Origin: Methylobacterium sp. J-048
Lineage (GTDB): Bacteria; Pseudomonadota; Alphaproteobacteria; Rhizobiales; Beijerinckiaceae
Direction of reading: 5' to 3'
NCBI RefSeq assembly: GCF_022829515.1
Contig: NZ_JAKSYL010000256.1
Location: forward strand, 25,447-89,446
DNA length: 64,000 nucleotides
The notes below the pieces were generated by a model. It saw only the letters and a list, made by a program, of their open reading frames with translations. It was not told the origin of the DNA and made no database searches. Positions 50,593 to 58,886 of this stretch are shown here, piece after piece. Both the position numbers and the translations under genes were made by a program. How positions within the stretch are numbered: position 1 is the stretch's first letter; every line of letters begins with the position of its first letter.

Positions 50593-50858
50593 GCCGCCGC
50601 CTCCGATGTCACGGCAGAGGTGGTGATCGCGCGTTCTGATGCGAGCCAAGCCGCATAACGGATAGCTTCGAGCACATCCTCCCGCTCGATATACGGGTAC
50701 ATCTCGAGGAGCCGTTCCATCGTGACGCCGGCACCGAGGTTGCCGAGAATCATGGAGGCGGTGACGCGCATCCCACGGATACAGGCTTTGCCGCCCATCA
50801 CCCGTGGATCGACGGTGATGCGGGAGAAGCCGGTGATGCGCCGTGTCGTGTCGCTCAT
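50589..50858 (-). CDS. DUF433 antitoxin
   Basis: 89-residue DUF433 protein, a helix-turn-helix-like antitoxin that pairs with DUF5615 nucleases. The family core is visible: ITVDPRVMGGKACIRGMRVT, ASMILGNLGAGVTMERLLEM, YPYIEREDVLEAIRYAAWLA. The C-terminal tail (SERAITTSAVTSEAAA) may contact the toxin. Its stop overlaps the toxin start (GTGA). The gene begins 23 bases after the sdhA stop on the same strand. Confidence 0.87.
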   Translation of the reverse strand: MSDTTRRITGFSRITVDPRVMGGKACIRGMRVTASMILGNLGAGVTMERLLEMYPYIEREDVLEAIRYAAWLASERAITTSAVTSEAAA

Positions 50859-50881
50859 GACGATCGCTCCTCGCTCGGATG

Positions 50882-52699
50882 TCAGTACACCCGGGCCTTC
50901 GGCTCGATGTACTGGATCTCGTTCGACATCGTGTAGGTATGCACCGGCCGATAATCGATGTTGACCTGATGCCGGCCCTCGTCGAGCCAGGAGAGGGTGT
51001 GCTTCATCCACTCCTTGTCGTTGCGGTCCGGAAAATCTTCGCGGGCATGGGCGCCGCGGGATTCCTTGCGGTTGGCGGCCGATTCCATCGTCACCACCGC
51101 CTGGCCGATCAGGTTGTCGAACTCCAGGGTCTCCAAGAGGTCGGTGTTCCAGACCAGCGACCGGTCGGTGATCTTCACGTCTGCGGCGGCGTTCCAGACC
51201 TTGTGGATCAGGCCCTTGCCCTCTTCCAGCACCTCGCCGGTGCGGAACACGGCGCAGTTGTTCTGCATCGTCTTCTGCATCTCGGCGCGGAGCTCCGCGG
51301 TCGGCGTCGAGCCGTTGGCGTTGCGGAAGCGGTCGAGGCGCTCGAGCGCCTTGTCGGTCGCGCCCTTCGGCAGTTCCTGGGCCCGGCCATTCGGCTCGAC
51401 GATCTCGGCGCAGCGCTTTCCGGCAGCGCGGCCGAACACCACGAGGTCGATCAACGAGTTGGAACCGAGCCGGTTGGCGCCGTGGACCGAGACGCAGGCT
51501 GCCTCGCCGATCGCCATCAGGCCCGGCACCACCGTGTCGGGATTGCCGTCGCGGAGCGTCAGCACCTCGCCGTGATAGTTCGTCGGGATGCCGCCCATGT
51601 TGTAGTGCACGGTCGGGAGGACCGGGATCGGCTCCTTGGTCACGTCGACGCCCGCGAAGATTTTTGCCGACTCCGAGATACCCGGCAGGCGCTCGTGCAG
51701 GATCTTCGGGTCCAGGTGATCGAGGTGCAGGTAGATGTGGTCCTTGTTCTTGCCGACGCCGCGGCCATCCCGGATCTCCATGGTCATGGAGCGCGAGACC
51801 ACGTCGCGCGAGGCGAGATCCTTGGCCGAGGGGGCGTAGCGCTCCATGAAGCGCTCGCCCTCGGAGTTGGTCAGGTAGCCGCCCTCGCCGCGCGAACCCT
51901 CGGTGATCAGGCAGCCGGCGCCGTAGATGCCGGTGGGGTGGAACTGCACGAACTCCATGTCCTGGAGCGGCAGCCCGGCGCGCAGCACCATGGCGTTGCC
52001 GTCGCCCGTGCAGGTATGGGCCGAGGTCGCCGAGAAGTAGGCGCGGCCGTAGCCGCCCGTGGCCAGGATGGTCTGCTGGGCGCGGAACCGGTGGATCTCC
52101 CCGCTGGCCTGGTCGAGGGCGATGACGCCGCGACAGCGGCCTTCCTCGTCCATGATCAGGTCGAGGGCGAAATACTCGATGAAGAAGTCGGTCTGGTTCT
52201 TCACCGCCTGCCCGTAGAGGGTGTGCAGCATGGCGTGGCCGGTCCGGTCGGCCGCCGCGCAGGTGCGCTGGGCGGTGCCCTTGCCGTAATCGGTGGTCAT
52301 GCCGCCGAACGGGCGCTGATAGATCTTGCCTTCGTCCGTGCGGGAGAAGGGCACGCCCCAGTGTTCCAGCTCGTAGACGGCGGCCGGCGCGTTGCGCACG
52401 AGGTACTCGATCGCGTCCTGGTCGCCGAGCCAGTCCGACCCCTTCACGGTGTCGTACATGTGCCAGCGCCAATCGTCCGGACCCATATTGCCGAGCGAGG
52501 CCGAGATGCCGCCCTGCGCCGCCACGGTGTGCGAGCGGGTCGGGAACACCTTGGTGATGCAGGCGGTGCGCAACCCGGCCTCGGAGCAGCCGACCGTGGC
52601 GCGCAGTCCCGCGCCGCCCGCCCCGACGATCACCACGTCGAAGGCGTGGTCGTGGATGGTGTAGGCAGGCCCGCTGCCGTTGGTGCCGTTGGCGGCCAT
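50882..52699 (-). CDS. sdhA: Succinate dehydrogenase flavoprotein subunit
   Basis: 605-residue catalytic subunit of complex II that oxidises succinate to fumarate. FAD-binding: FDVVIVGAGGAGLRATVGCS near residue 20, covalent-FAD His57 in TRSHTVAAQGGISA, and the capping domain with HPTGIYGAGCLITEGSRGEG. Active-site segments RYAPSAKDLASRDVVSRSMT and NMGGIPTNYHGE are intact. Start ATG 52699. It follows sdhD by 32 bases; sdhB is about 670 bases further, beyond the inserted DUF433/DUF5615 pair. Confidence 0.97.
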   Translation of the reverse strand: MAANGTNGSGPAYTIHDHAFDVVIVGAGGAGLRATVGCSEAGLRTACITKVFPTRSHTVAAQGGISASLGNMGPDDWRWHMYDTVKGSDWLGDQDAIEYLVRNAPAAVYELEHWGVPFSRTDEGKIYQRPFGGMTTDYGKGTAQRTCAAADRTGHAMLHTLYGQAVKNQTDFFIEYFALDLIMDEEGRCRGVIALDQASGEIHRFRAQQTILATGGYGRAYFSATSAHTCTGDGNAMVLRAGLPLQDMEFVQFHPTGIYGAGCLITEGSRGEGGYLTNSEGERFMERYAPSAKDLASRDVVSRSMTMEIRDGRGVGKNKDHIYLHLDHLDPKILHERLPGISESAKIFAGVDVTKEPIPVLPTVHYNMGGIPTNYHGEVLTLRDGNPDTVVPGLMAIGEAACVSVHGANRLGSNSLIDLVVFGRAAGKRCAEIVEPNGRAQELPKGATDKALERLDRFRNANGSTPTAELRAEMQKTMQNNCAVFRTGEVLEEGKGLIHKVWNAAADVKITDRSLVWNTDLLETLEFDNLIGQAVVTMESAANRKESRGAHAREDFPDRNDKEWMKHTLSWLDEGRHQVNIDYRPVHTYTMSNEIQYIEPKARVY

Positions 52700-52731
52700 G
52701 ATCGGCTCCTCGAAATGCGTGATGGCGGGGT

Positions 52732-53151
52732 TCAGGCCGGCTGTCCGAAGCCGATGCGCAGGACCGCGTAGAGGCAGGCCACGGCCACCAGGACCGCGTA
52801 GGCGTTGTTGGCGAACACCGCGGCGATCTTCGTGCCCTGGCCGTGCACGTAATCCTCGATGACCACCTGCATGCCGATCCGCATGTGGATCGTTACCGAC
52901 AGGAGCGCCAGGATCAGGATGATCGAGACCAGGGGCTTGGCGATCAGCTGCGTCGCTTCGACGTAGCCCCGGCCGGCCATGCTGGCGACAATCACCACGA
53001 AGGCCAGCATCAGGACGACGTTCGCCGCCGCGGTCGCCCGCTGCACCCACCAATGGCCGGCGCCGTGATGGGCGACGCCGAGGCCGCGGACGCGGGCGCG
53101 CGGGGTGCGGATGGAGACGCGGGTGTCCTGGCGGATCTCTTCCTTAGCCAT
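52732..53151 (-). CDS. sdhD: Succinate dehydrogenase membrane anchor SdhD
   Basis: 139-residue hydrophobic subunit with three membrane helices (AANVVLMLAFVVIVASMAGR, KPLVSIILILALLSVTIHMR, YAVLVAVACLYAVLRIGF). The His in LSVTIHMRIGMQVVIEDYVH is placed as a heme b ligand, and the following Asp-Tyr fits the quinone site. N-terminus is basic. Located 12 bases after sdhC and 32 before sdhA on the minus strand. Confidence 0.93.
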   Translation of the reverse strand: MAKEEIRQDTRVSIRTPRARVRGLGVAHHGAGHWWVQRATAAANVVLMLAFVVIVASMAGRGYVEATQLIAKPLVSIILILALLSVTIHMRIGMQVVIEDYVHGQGTKIAAVFANNAYAVLVAVACLYAVLRIGFGQPA

Positions 53152-53163
53152 GCCGGCCTCCCC

Positions 53164-53565
53164 TCAGCGGACCAGAAGGGCGACCGCCCAGATGACGATG
53201 GTGAGCGCGACGGACCCGATCAGGGTCATGCGCGCCATGCTCAGGCGCTTCTCGCGGTCGAAGCCGGCGCCGGTATCCCATACCAGATGGCGCAGGCCGC
53301 CGAGCATGTGGTGCATCAGCACCCAGGTGTAGGCGAACAAGATCAGGCGGCCGATCAGCGAGCCGAAGAACCAGGCGACGTAGGAATAGGCCACCGGTCC
53401 CGAAGCAAGCGCCACGAGCCAGATCGCGACCAGGGCAGTGCCTCCATAGAGGGCGATGCCGGTAAGACGGTGAAACACCGACATCGCCATCGTCCAGGTC
53501 AGGCGGTAGATCTGGAGATGCGGTGAAAGCGGTTGCGCCACTGTCGGGCGGGCGGTGGGTGCCAT
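53164..53565 (-). CDS. sdhC: Succinate dehydrogenase cytochrome b556 subunit
   Basis: 133-residue membrane subunit with three helices. Seen: the SdhC start region SPHLQIYRLTWTMAMSVFHR with the Ser/Arg/His that help form the quinone and heme sites, then LVAIWLVALASGPVAYSYVA, and the segment ILFAYTWVLMHHMLGGLRHL with the heme His. Start ATG 53565. It opens the sdhC-D-A-B operon; the 132 bases before it should contain the promoter. Confidence 0.95.
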   Translation of the reverse strand: MAPTARPTVAQPLSPHLQIYRLTWTMAMSVFHRLTGIALYGGTALVAIWLVALASGPVAYSYVAWFFGSLIGRLILFAYTWVLMHHMLGGLRHLVWDTGAGFDREKRLSMARMTLIGSVALTIVIWAVALLVR

Positions 53566-53697
53566 TGGATTGAAGCCTCGCAGCTGCGAACTGGACCGTC
53601 TCTAATCTGGTGGTAGCGCTAGTGCCTGCGGGCGCAAGCCGCAATGTGTCATGCTGCGCCGCACAGCAGGGGGCGTGTTGATAGCGGGGCGGATCTG

Positions 53698-54999
53698 TCA
53701 CTTCAGTTGGCCCAGCAGGCGCCACCAGGCGTAATCCAGCGGTGCCGCGACCACGAGCGAGGCCAGGCCGAACGCCAGCGTGAGTCGCGTGGCGTCCCGC
53801 AGCCGCACGCCGCCGAGTTCGCTGGCGAACACGATCGGGGGCGCCTGGTAGGGGACGAACAGGGTCGAATAGCCGATCACCTGGATCGACACGACGGCCA
53901 GGGGCGAGAGGCCGCTGGCATTCACCATCTCGCCCGCCAGCGCCGTGTACAGGGCCGGCGCGCCGTTGGCAGTGACCAGCAGCGTCAGGAGTGTGCTGAT
54001 CCCGGTGAGCACCGCGAAGTTCTGGGCCGGCGCGCCGGGGGCGAGCGGCGCAACCGCGAGGAGCCCATGGCCGAGTTGCGCCCCGAGCCCGGTCTCGTTG
54101 ACCAGGGCGACCAGTCCGAGCAGGGCCGCGATGTAGAAGCAGGTCCGCAGGTTGACCTGCTGGAACGCTTCCGGAGGCAGCACGCCGACCCGCGGCAGCA
54201 GGCAGATCACCGCGGCCGCGAGCCCGACCCAGGCCGGGGCGAGGCCGTGCAGGCTGTCGGTCATCCAAAGGGCCAGAGTGCAGGCCAGGATCACCGCCAG
54301 GCGCCGCTCGGCACGCGAGACCGGCGGCAGAATCGGCAGCGCCTGTGGGTCGGGGCTCAACCGGTCGGGGAACAGGCGCACGATCAGCGCCACCAGCATC
54401 ACGCCCTTGACCAGGGCCAGGACCGGCGCGTGCAGGACGAAATAGGACAAGTAGGACAGGTGCAGGCCGAGCACCTGCTCGGCCGAGCCGGCCATGACGA
54501 GATTCGGCACATTCGCCGGCAGGATCGCCGCCGATAGGATCGGAGTGGCGACACCCACGGCGAGTACCGCGCCGGTCCGTCCCGGACGGCCGGGCGTCAG
54601 GCCGAAGCCGTCGCAGAGGGCCAGCGTCACCGGGATCATCAGGGCGATCCGCCCGAGATTGGAGGGCATCACGAAGGCGATGAGGAAGCTCAAAGCCACG
54701 AGGCCAGTGATGAACTGCGCGTAGGAGCCGGACAGGCGCGCCGCCAGCGCCCGGGCCATGCGGGCACCGAGGCCGGTCCGGGTCATGCCCTGGCCCACCA
54801 CCATGCCGGACAGGACCAGCCAGAACGCCGAGGCCGAGAAGCCCGAAAAGACCGTCGCCGGGTTGCCGAGACGCAGCAGCATCGCCAGCCCGAAGAAGGC
54901 GAGCGCCGTGACGATCTCCGGCAGCAAAGCCGTCGCCCACAGGCCCATGCACAGGACCAGCAGGGCGGCTGTCGCCGGAACAACCGCCTCCCCGCTCAT
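53698..54999 (-). CDS. SLC13/DASS-family transporter
   Basis: 433-residue inner-membrane permease with about eleven helices, of the divalent anion/sodium symporter family (citrate, succinate, sulfate types). Family-like stretches include VVGQGMTRTGLGARMARALA, FVMPSNLGRIALMIPVTLAL with the S-N-x-x-R motif, and in the second half VTANGAPALYTALAGEMVN and STLFVPYQAPPIVFASELG. The substrate is not determined. Start ATG 54999 with GGAGGG before it; the longer upstream frame starts in a non-membrane Arg-rich region. Nearest neighbours are sdhC and a glycine-rich protein. Confidence 0.88.
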   Translation of the reverse strand: MSGEAVVPATAALLVLCMGLWATALLPEIVTALAFFGLAMLLRLGNPATVFSGFSASAFWLVLSGMVVGQGMTRTGLGARMARALAARLSGSYAQFITGLVALSFLIAFVMPSNLGRIALMIPVTLALCDGFGLTPGRPGRTGAVLAVGVATPILSAAILPANVPNLVMAGSAEQVLGLHLSYLSYFVLHAPVLALVKGVMLVALIVRLFPDRLSPDPQALPILPPVSRAERRLAVILACTLALWMTDSLHGLAPAWVGLAAAVICLLPRVGVLPPEAFQQVNLRTCFYIAALLGLVALVNETGLGAQLGHGLLAVAPLAPGAPAQNFAVLTGISTLLTLLVTANGAPALYTALAGEMVNASGLSPLAVVSIQVIGYSTLFVPYQAPPIVFASELGGVRLRDATRLTLAFGLASLVVAAPLDYAWWRLLGQLK

Positions 55000-55129
55000 C
55001 CGACCCTCCCGTGCTTCACACTGCGGTGGGCATGGGCCGGTTTGGAACCGTTCGCAATTCGGGAGTCCGCGACTCAGCCTTCGCGGATCGCGAAGGTCGC
55101 CGAATCGACGGAGGCGATTCCGGCACAGA

Positions 55130-55157
55130 AAAGCCCGACCGTTTCCGGCCGGGCTTT
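55130..55157 (-). terminator. Terminator of the glycine-rich protein gene
   Basis: Twelve-bp stem (AAAGCCCG arms, one mismatch) with a four-base loop; on the minus strand it is followed by TTCT after TTT in the stem. It lies 33 bases after the stop of the glycine-rich gene. Confidence 0.72.
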
Positions 55158-55190
55158 CGCGTTCAAGAATAGGCCTGAACGGTGTGGTGC

Positions 55191-55655
55191 TCAGTATCCG
55201 TAGCCATAGGTGCCGCAATAGGCGGGATCATAGCCGTAGCCGTATCCGCCGGCGCAGGTATCGCCGTAGCCATAGCCGTACCCGCCCAGGCCGTAACCAA
55301 CCCCCAGTCCGAGGCCCACGCCAGCCAAGCCGTATCCCAGGCCGCGGCCGTAGCCGCCGCCGTAGCCACGCCCGTAAGAGCCGCGATTGGCGAAGCCACG
55401 GCCCGCGAAGCCGCGATTGCCGATCACGCCGCCACGCTGGAAGCCGCCGCCGCCGAGACCGGCACCCCGGAATCCGCCGCCGCCCAGTCCGCCGCCCCGG
55501 AAGCTACCGCCGCCGAAACCGCCACCATGGAATCCGCCGCCGCCGAAGCCGCCGCCGTGAAAGCCGCCGCCGCCAAACCCGCGGGCATCCGCGCTGCCGG
55601 GCATCAGGGCGACGACCGCCAATAATGCAGTCGATGCGAGAACCAAACGCTTCAT
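55191..55655 (-). CDS. Exported glycine-rich protein
   Basis: 154-residue secreted protein. Signal peptide MKRLVLASTALLAVVALMPG, cleavage after SADA near 24. The mature chain is almost only Gly with Phe, His, Arg, Ser in repeated G-G-G-F-H-G units (26-80), then Gly-Arg and Gly-Tyr units, ending in a Gly/Tyr region with two Cys (DTCAGG, AYCGTY). No fold is expected; such proteins may be structural, surface or stress-linked. Start ATG 55655 preferred over an ORF start 15 codons earlier. Single gene with its own terminator. Confidence 0.82.
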   Translation of the reverse strand: MKRLVLASTALLAVVALMPGSADARGFGGGGFHGGGFGGGGFHGGGFGGGSFRGGGLGGGGFRGAGLGGGGFQRGGVIGNRGFAGRGFANRGSYGRGYGGGYGRGLGYGLAGVGLGLGVGYGLGGYGYGYGDTCAGGYGYGYDPAYCGTYGYGY

Positions 55656-55836
55656 GAGAAAGTCCAATCCTTGAAAGGAGTATGACGTCTCAACGTTCAA
55701 TCACGCACAGGTATCCACACGCGATCATCGAAAACGGCGTGTCAGCCCGTCGCTACATCGCGGTTCTTGTTCGATCCGAACAAAAGCTTGGCCGTGAGTG
55801 CGTCCCCGTCTTTGATTCGACGCGCTCGTCGGCGCT

Positions 55837-57330
55837 TCACCGGAACGGCGGCTCGTCGAAGCTGCGCAGCTTGCGCGAATGCAGCCCATGCCGGTCGGCG
55901 CGCAGCGCGTCGAGGGCCGCCAACCCGACCCGCAGATGCTCGGACACCGCCCGGTCGTAGAACGCGTTGGCAGCGCCGGGCAGCTTGATCTCGCCGTGGA
56001 GCGGCTTGTCGGAGACGCAGAGCAGCGCGCCATAGGGCACGCGCAGGCGAAAGCCCTGGGCCGCCACGGTGCCGCTCTCCATGTCGACCGCGATGGCGCG
56101 CGACTGGTTGATCCGCCGCCGCTCCTGGCTGAACCGCAATTCCCAGTTGCGGTCGTCGTAGGTGACGACCGTGCCGGTGCGCAGGCGGCGCTTCAAGGCC
56201 TCGGCTTGCTCGCCGGTCACCGAGGCAGCGGCGCTCTGAAGCGCGACCTGCACCTCGGCGAGCGCCGGCACCGGCACGTCCGGCGGCACCAGCTCGTCGA
56301 GGATCCGGTCCCGCCGGAGATAGGCGTGGGCGAGGACGTAATCGCCGATGGTCTGCGACTGACGCAGGCCGCCGCAATGGCCGACCATCAGCCAGCAATC
56401 CGGGCGCAGCACCGCAAGGTGATCGGTGATGGTCTTCGCGTTCGACGGTCCGACGCCGATATTGACCAGGCTCGTGCCCTGCAGGGTCCCGTCGGCGCCC
56501 CGGGCGACGAGGTGATAGGCTGGCATCTGGTGGCGGTGCCAGGGCGAGGCCGCGATCACCGCAGCCGGATCGGCCGTGGAGGCCTCCGCCCGGCTCACGG
56601 AAATTCCACCGGGCAGGACCAGCCGCTCGAACCCCTCCGCGCCCGAGGCCAGGCGCTCCAGCCCGTGCCGGACGAACTGGTCGACGTAGCGGTGATAGTT
56701 GGTCAGGAGAATCCAGGGCTGGACCTCGCGCCAGTCGCAGCCGGTGTAGTGGACCAGGCGGCGCAGGGAGTAATCGACCCGCACCGCGTCGAACAGGGCC
56801 AGCGGCAGCGGCTCGCCATCGACGAGGTCGAAGGTGCCGTCGGCGATCTCATCGCCCACGAGCGACAGCAGCGGGACGGGGAAGTAGGTAGCGAGTTCCG
56901 CGCCGTCCACGGCGCGCCCGCCGGCATCGAGCCCCGCTTCCAGGACGTAGGGATAGGGGATCTCCTGCGCGCTCTGGCCCACCTCGATCTGGATGCCGTA
57001 ATCGTCGATCAGCGGCTGCAACTGCCGGGTGAGGTAGTGGCGGAAGAAGGCCGGGTGTGTGACCGTGGTGGCATAGGTGCCGGCGGCCTGGAGCTTGGCG
57101 GTGGCGCGCCGCACCCGCGGCAGCGGGCCGGCGGGGCGGTAGCTGATCCGCAATTCGGGATAGCGGAAGGCCAGGCGCTCGGTGGCGTCCGGCGGCGGGC
57201 CGCCCGCGAGGTAGCGCTCCAGCGCCTGCCGCAGGGCGCCGGCCGCACCGTCGTAGAGTTCGACCAAGCGGTCGACCGCGCTGTCCGCATCCGCGACGGC
57301 CTGCATCGGCCGCAATTCCCGCTCGATCAT
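55837..57330 (-). CDS. amn: AMP nucleosidase
   Basis: 497-residue enzyme that splits AMP to adenine and ribose 5-phosphate, controlling adenylate pools. The N-terminal regulatory part (1-180) precedes a phosphorylase-like catalytic domain (about 260-480): MPAYHLVARGADGTLQGTSL, GVGPSNAKTITDHLAVLRPD, WLMVGHCGGLRQSQTIGDYV, and RAIAVDMESGTVAAQGFRLR with the substrate-binding D-M-E-S. End region PYGALLCVSDKPLHGEIKLP is typical. Length is normal. Divergent from trmO across a 215-base spacer that contains two hairpin repeats. Confidence 0.96.
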   Translation of the reverse strand: MIERELRPMQAVADADSAVDRLVELYDGAAGALRQALERYLAGGPPPDATERLAFRYPELRISYRPAGPLPRVRRATAKLQAAGTYATTVTHPAFFRHYLTRQLQPLIDDYGIQIEVGQSAQEIPYPYVLEAGLDAGGRAVDGAELATYFPVPLLSLVGDEIADGTFDLVDGEPLPLALFDAVRVDYSLRRLVHYTGCDWREVQPWILLTNYHRYVDQFVRHGLERLASGAEGFERLVLPGGISVSRAEASTADPAAVIAASPWHRHQMPAYHLVARGADGTLQGTSLVNIGVGPSNAKTITDHLAVLRPDCWLMVGHCGGLRQSQTIGDYVLAHAYLRRDRILDELVPPDVPVPALAEVQVALQSAAASVTGEQAEALKRRLRTGTVVTYDDRNWELRFSQERRRINQSRAIAVDMESGTVAAQGFRLRVPYGALLCVSDKPLHGEIKLPGAANAFYDRAVSEHLRVGLAALDALRADRHGLHSRKLRSFDEPPFR

Positions 57331-57343
57331 GAACCCTCCCGTT

Positions 57344-57443
57344 TAGCGCATCGCCCGGGATACCGGGCCCCGGCCGATGCGCTAGGTCTTTGGCTTCGCA
57401 TCATCTTTTTCCGAAAGCCGATGACCACCTTTCGGGATGATGC
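57344..57443. repeat. Two adjacent hairpin repeats (families C and D)
   Basis: First hairpin: TAGCGCATCG (57344-57353) with CGATGCGCTA (57375-57384). Second: GCATCATC (57398-57405) and CCGAAAG (57411-57417) with CTTTCGG (57429-57435) and GATGATGC (57436-57443). The second resembles a palindrome I recall as frequent between genes in Bradyrhizobium and Methylobacterium. Located between divergent amn and trmO. Confidence 0.75.
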
Positions 57444-57545
57444 TCGATGGCTCGGATCTACACCGGCCCGATGGCCTGCGCGAGGTGCGGGCTTGCGGCC
57501 GGACGGCGCTTGGCCGAGAACCCGGCGCAGGCGGAGTGAGGACAG

Positions 57546-58043
57546 ATGGGCGCGGACGAGTTTGGGACCCGTCCCGGCGAAGAGATGGCGGCGCTGCCCG
57601 CGGATTTCGATGCCGGCCTCCATTTCATCGGCCGGCTGCGCACGCCGTGGCAGACGCGCCAGGACTGCCCGAAGAACGGCCTGCAGACCGACGCCATCTG
57701 CACCGTCGAGGTCGATCCGGCCTACGTCTCCGGCCTGCGCTCGATCACCGGCTGCACGCACCTGATCCTGCTCTACTGGATGGACCGGGCGACACGGGGC
57801 CTCGTTGTGCAGCGACCCCGCCACGCCGACGGGCCGCGCGGCACCTTCTCGTTGCGCTCCCCGGCCCGGCCCAACCCGATCGCGCTCTCGGTGGTCGAAT
57901 TACTTGAGCGCTCGGGAGACACTCTGCGGGTGCGCGGGCTCGATTGCCTCGACGGCACGCCGCTCCTCGACATCAAGCCCTACTACGCCTCGACGGATTC
58001 GCGCCCGGAGGCGCAGGTCGACCGCGCCGGCGCCGAGCCGTGA
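57546..58043 (+). CDS. trmO: tRNA (t6A37) N6-methyltransferase TrmO/TsaA
   Basis: 165-residue SAM-dependent enzyme of the TsaA/TrmO family, which methylates the t6A37 base of tRNA-Thr. Family pattern: FIGRLRTPWQTRQDCPKNGL, VDPAYVSGLRSITGCTHLIL, the SAM-pocket FSLRSPARPNPIALSVVELL and GTPLLDIKPYYASTDS. Complete and of usual length. A GAGGAC motif precedes ATG 57546. The stop overlaps the next ATG by one base (TGATG), coupling it to an SGNH hydrolase gene. Confidence 0.92.
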   Translation: MGADEFGTRPGEEMAALPADFDAGLHFIGRLRTPWQTRQDCPKNGLQTDAICTVEVDPAYVSGLRSITGCTHLILLYWMDRATRGLVVQRPRHADGPRGTFSLRSPARPNPIALSVVELLERSGDTLRVRGLDCLDGTPLLDIKPYYASTDSRPEAQVDRAGAEP

Positions 58044-58732
58044 TGCGTCGCGTTCTCGCGGGCCTCTTCGGCCTCGTGCTTCTGGCTTCGGGAGGCTTCG
58101 CCGGCTGGCACCTGCGCAAGCCGGCCGCCGATGCCCGCGCCTACGCGGTGATGCGCGGCATCGCCGTTCAGGTCAGCCTGGACGAGGCGCCCCCGGACTA
58201 CGTGTTCTGGGGCGGCGATTCCCAGGTCGAGCTGCAGCCCGGGAGCCAGCGGCCCTGCGGCCTGGACTTCGTCAACGGCGGCTTCAGCGGCGCCACCGCC
58301 GCCGCCTATCTCGATCACCTCTCCGGCCTGCGATTCCACCCAAATCCCAAGGTCGCCGCCCTGACGATCGGGACCAACGACATCCTGGTGAAGAACGATC
58401 CGCGCTCGGCCGAGGCGGCTTCGCGGTTCGAGGCGAAGGCGGAAGCGATCGTGAGGCGGCTGCAGGCCGTGAGCCCGCGCGTCGTCGTCACCGCCCTGCC
58501 CCCGGTCGGCCGCGAGGTCGGCCGCCTTATCGATGCCGGGGCCGTGGCGGATTACACGCAGCGGCTGCGCACCCTGTGCGGCCGCCTCGGCTGCGCCTTC
58601 GCGGACCCGTTCGCGTCACTCCGCGATGGCGAGACCGGCTATGCCAAGCCCGGCGCGCTGCGGGACGGCCTGCATCTTTCAGCCTACCGGCCGGTGATGG
58701 CGGCCCTGGAACCGGTTTTGTGCGGGCCGTGA
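58043..58732 (+). CDS. SGNH/GDSL hydrolase, exported or anchored
   Basis: 229-residue esterase-type protein. N-terminal membrane helix or signal (RRVLAGLFGLVLLASGGFAG). SGNH blocks: Ser in VFWGGDSQVE, Gly in FVNGGFSGATAAAYL, Gly-x-Asn-Asp in ALTIGTNDILV, and Asp-x-x-His in RDGLHLSAY. These give the oxyanion hole and the Ser-Asp-His triad of SGNH lipases/acyl esterases; the substrate (acyl sugar, lipid or thioester) is unknown. ATG overlaps the trmO stop by one base. Confidence 0.86.
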   Translation: MRRVLAGLFGLVLLASGGFAGWHLRKPAADARAYAVMRGIAVQVSLDEAPPDYVFWGGDSQVELQPGSQRPCGLDFVNGGFSGATAAAYLDHLSGLRFHPNPKVAALTIGTNDILVKNDPRSAEAASRFEAKAEAIVRRLQAVSPRVVVTALPPVGREVGRLIDAGAVADYTQRLRTLCGRLGCAFADPFASLRDGETGYAKPGALRDGLHLSAYRPVMAALEPVLCGP

Positions 58733-58886
58733 GCGAGGCGTGCGGAAGGCGTTTCGTATTACGCTTTGTGCCCAATCACCTTCGCGCGCCTGCGAAAAGT
58801 CTTGGCGCCTCTGCTGAAGCCTCCCCTCCTACGGAGCGGCGAATTCATGACGGCGCAAACCTTGATCCGTCGTTGAGTAACCCCGC

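Noticed and set aside
50879..52771. 630-codon plus-strand frame opposite sdhA
   Set aside because: Antisense shadow of sdhA, with no start signal or domain.
55191..55655. Repetitive DNA in the glycine-rich gene as a possible CRISPR or satellite array
   Set aside because: The units are GGN codon repeats that stay in frame and vary in length; there are no unique spacers.
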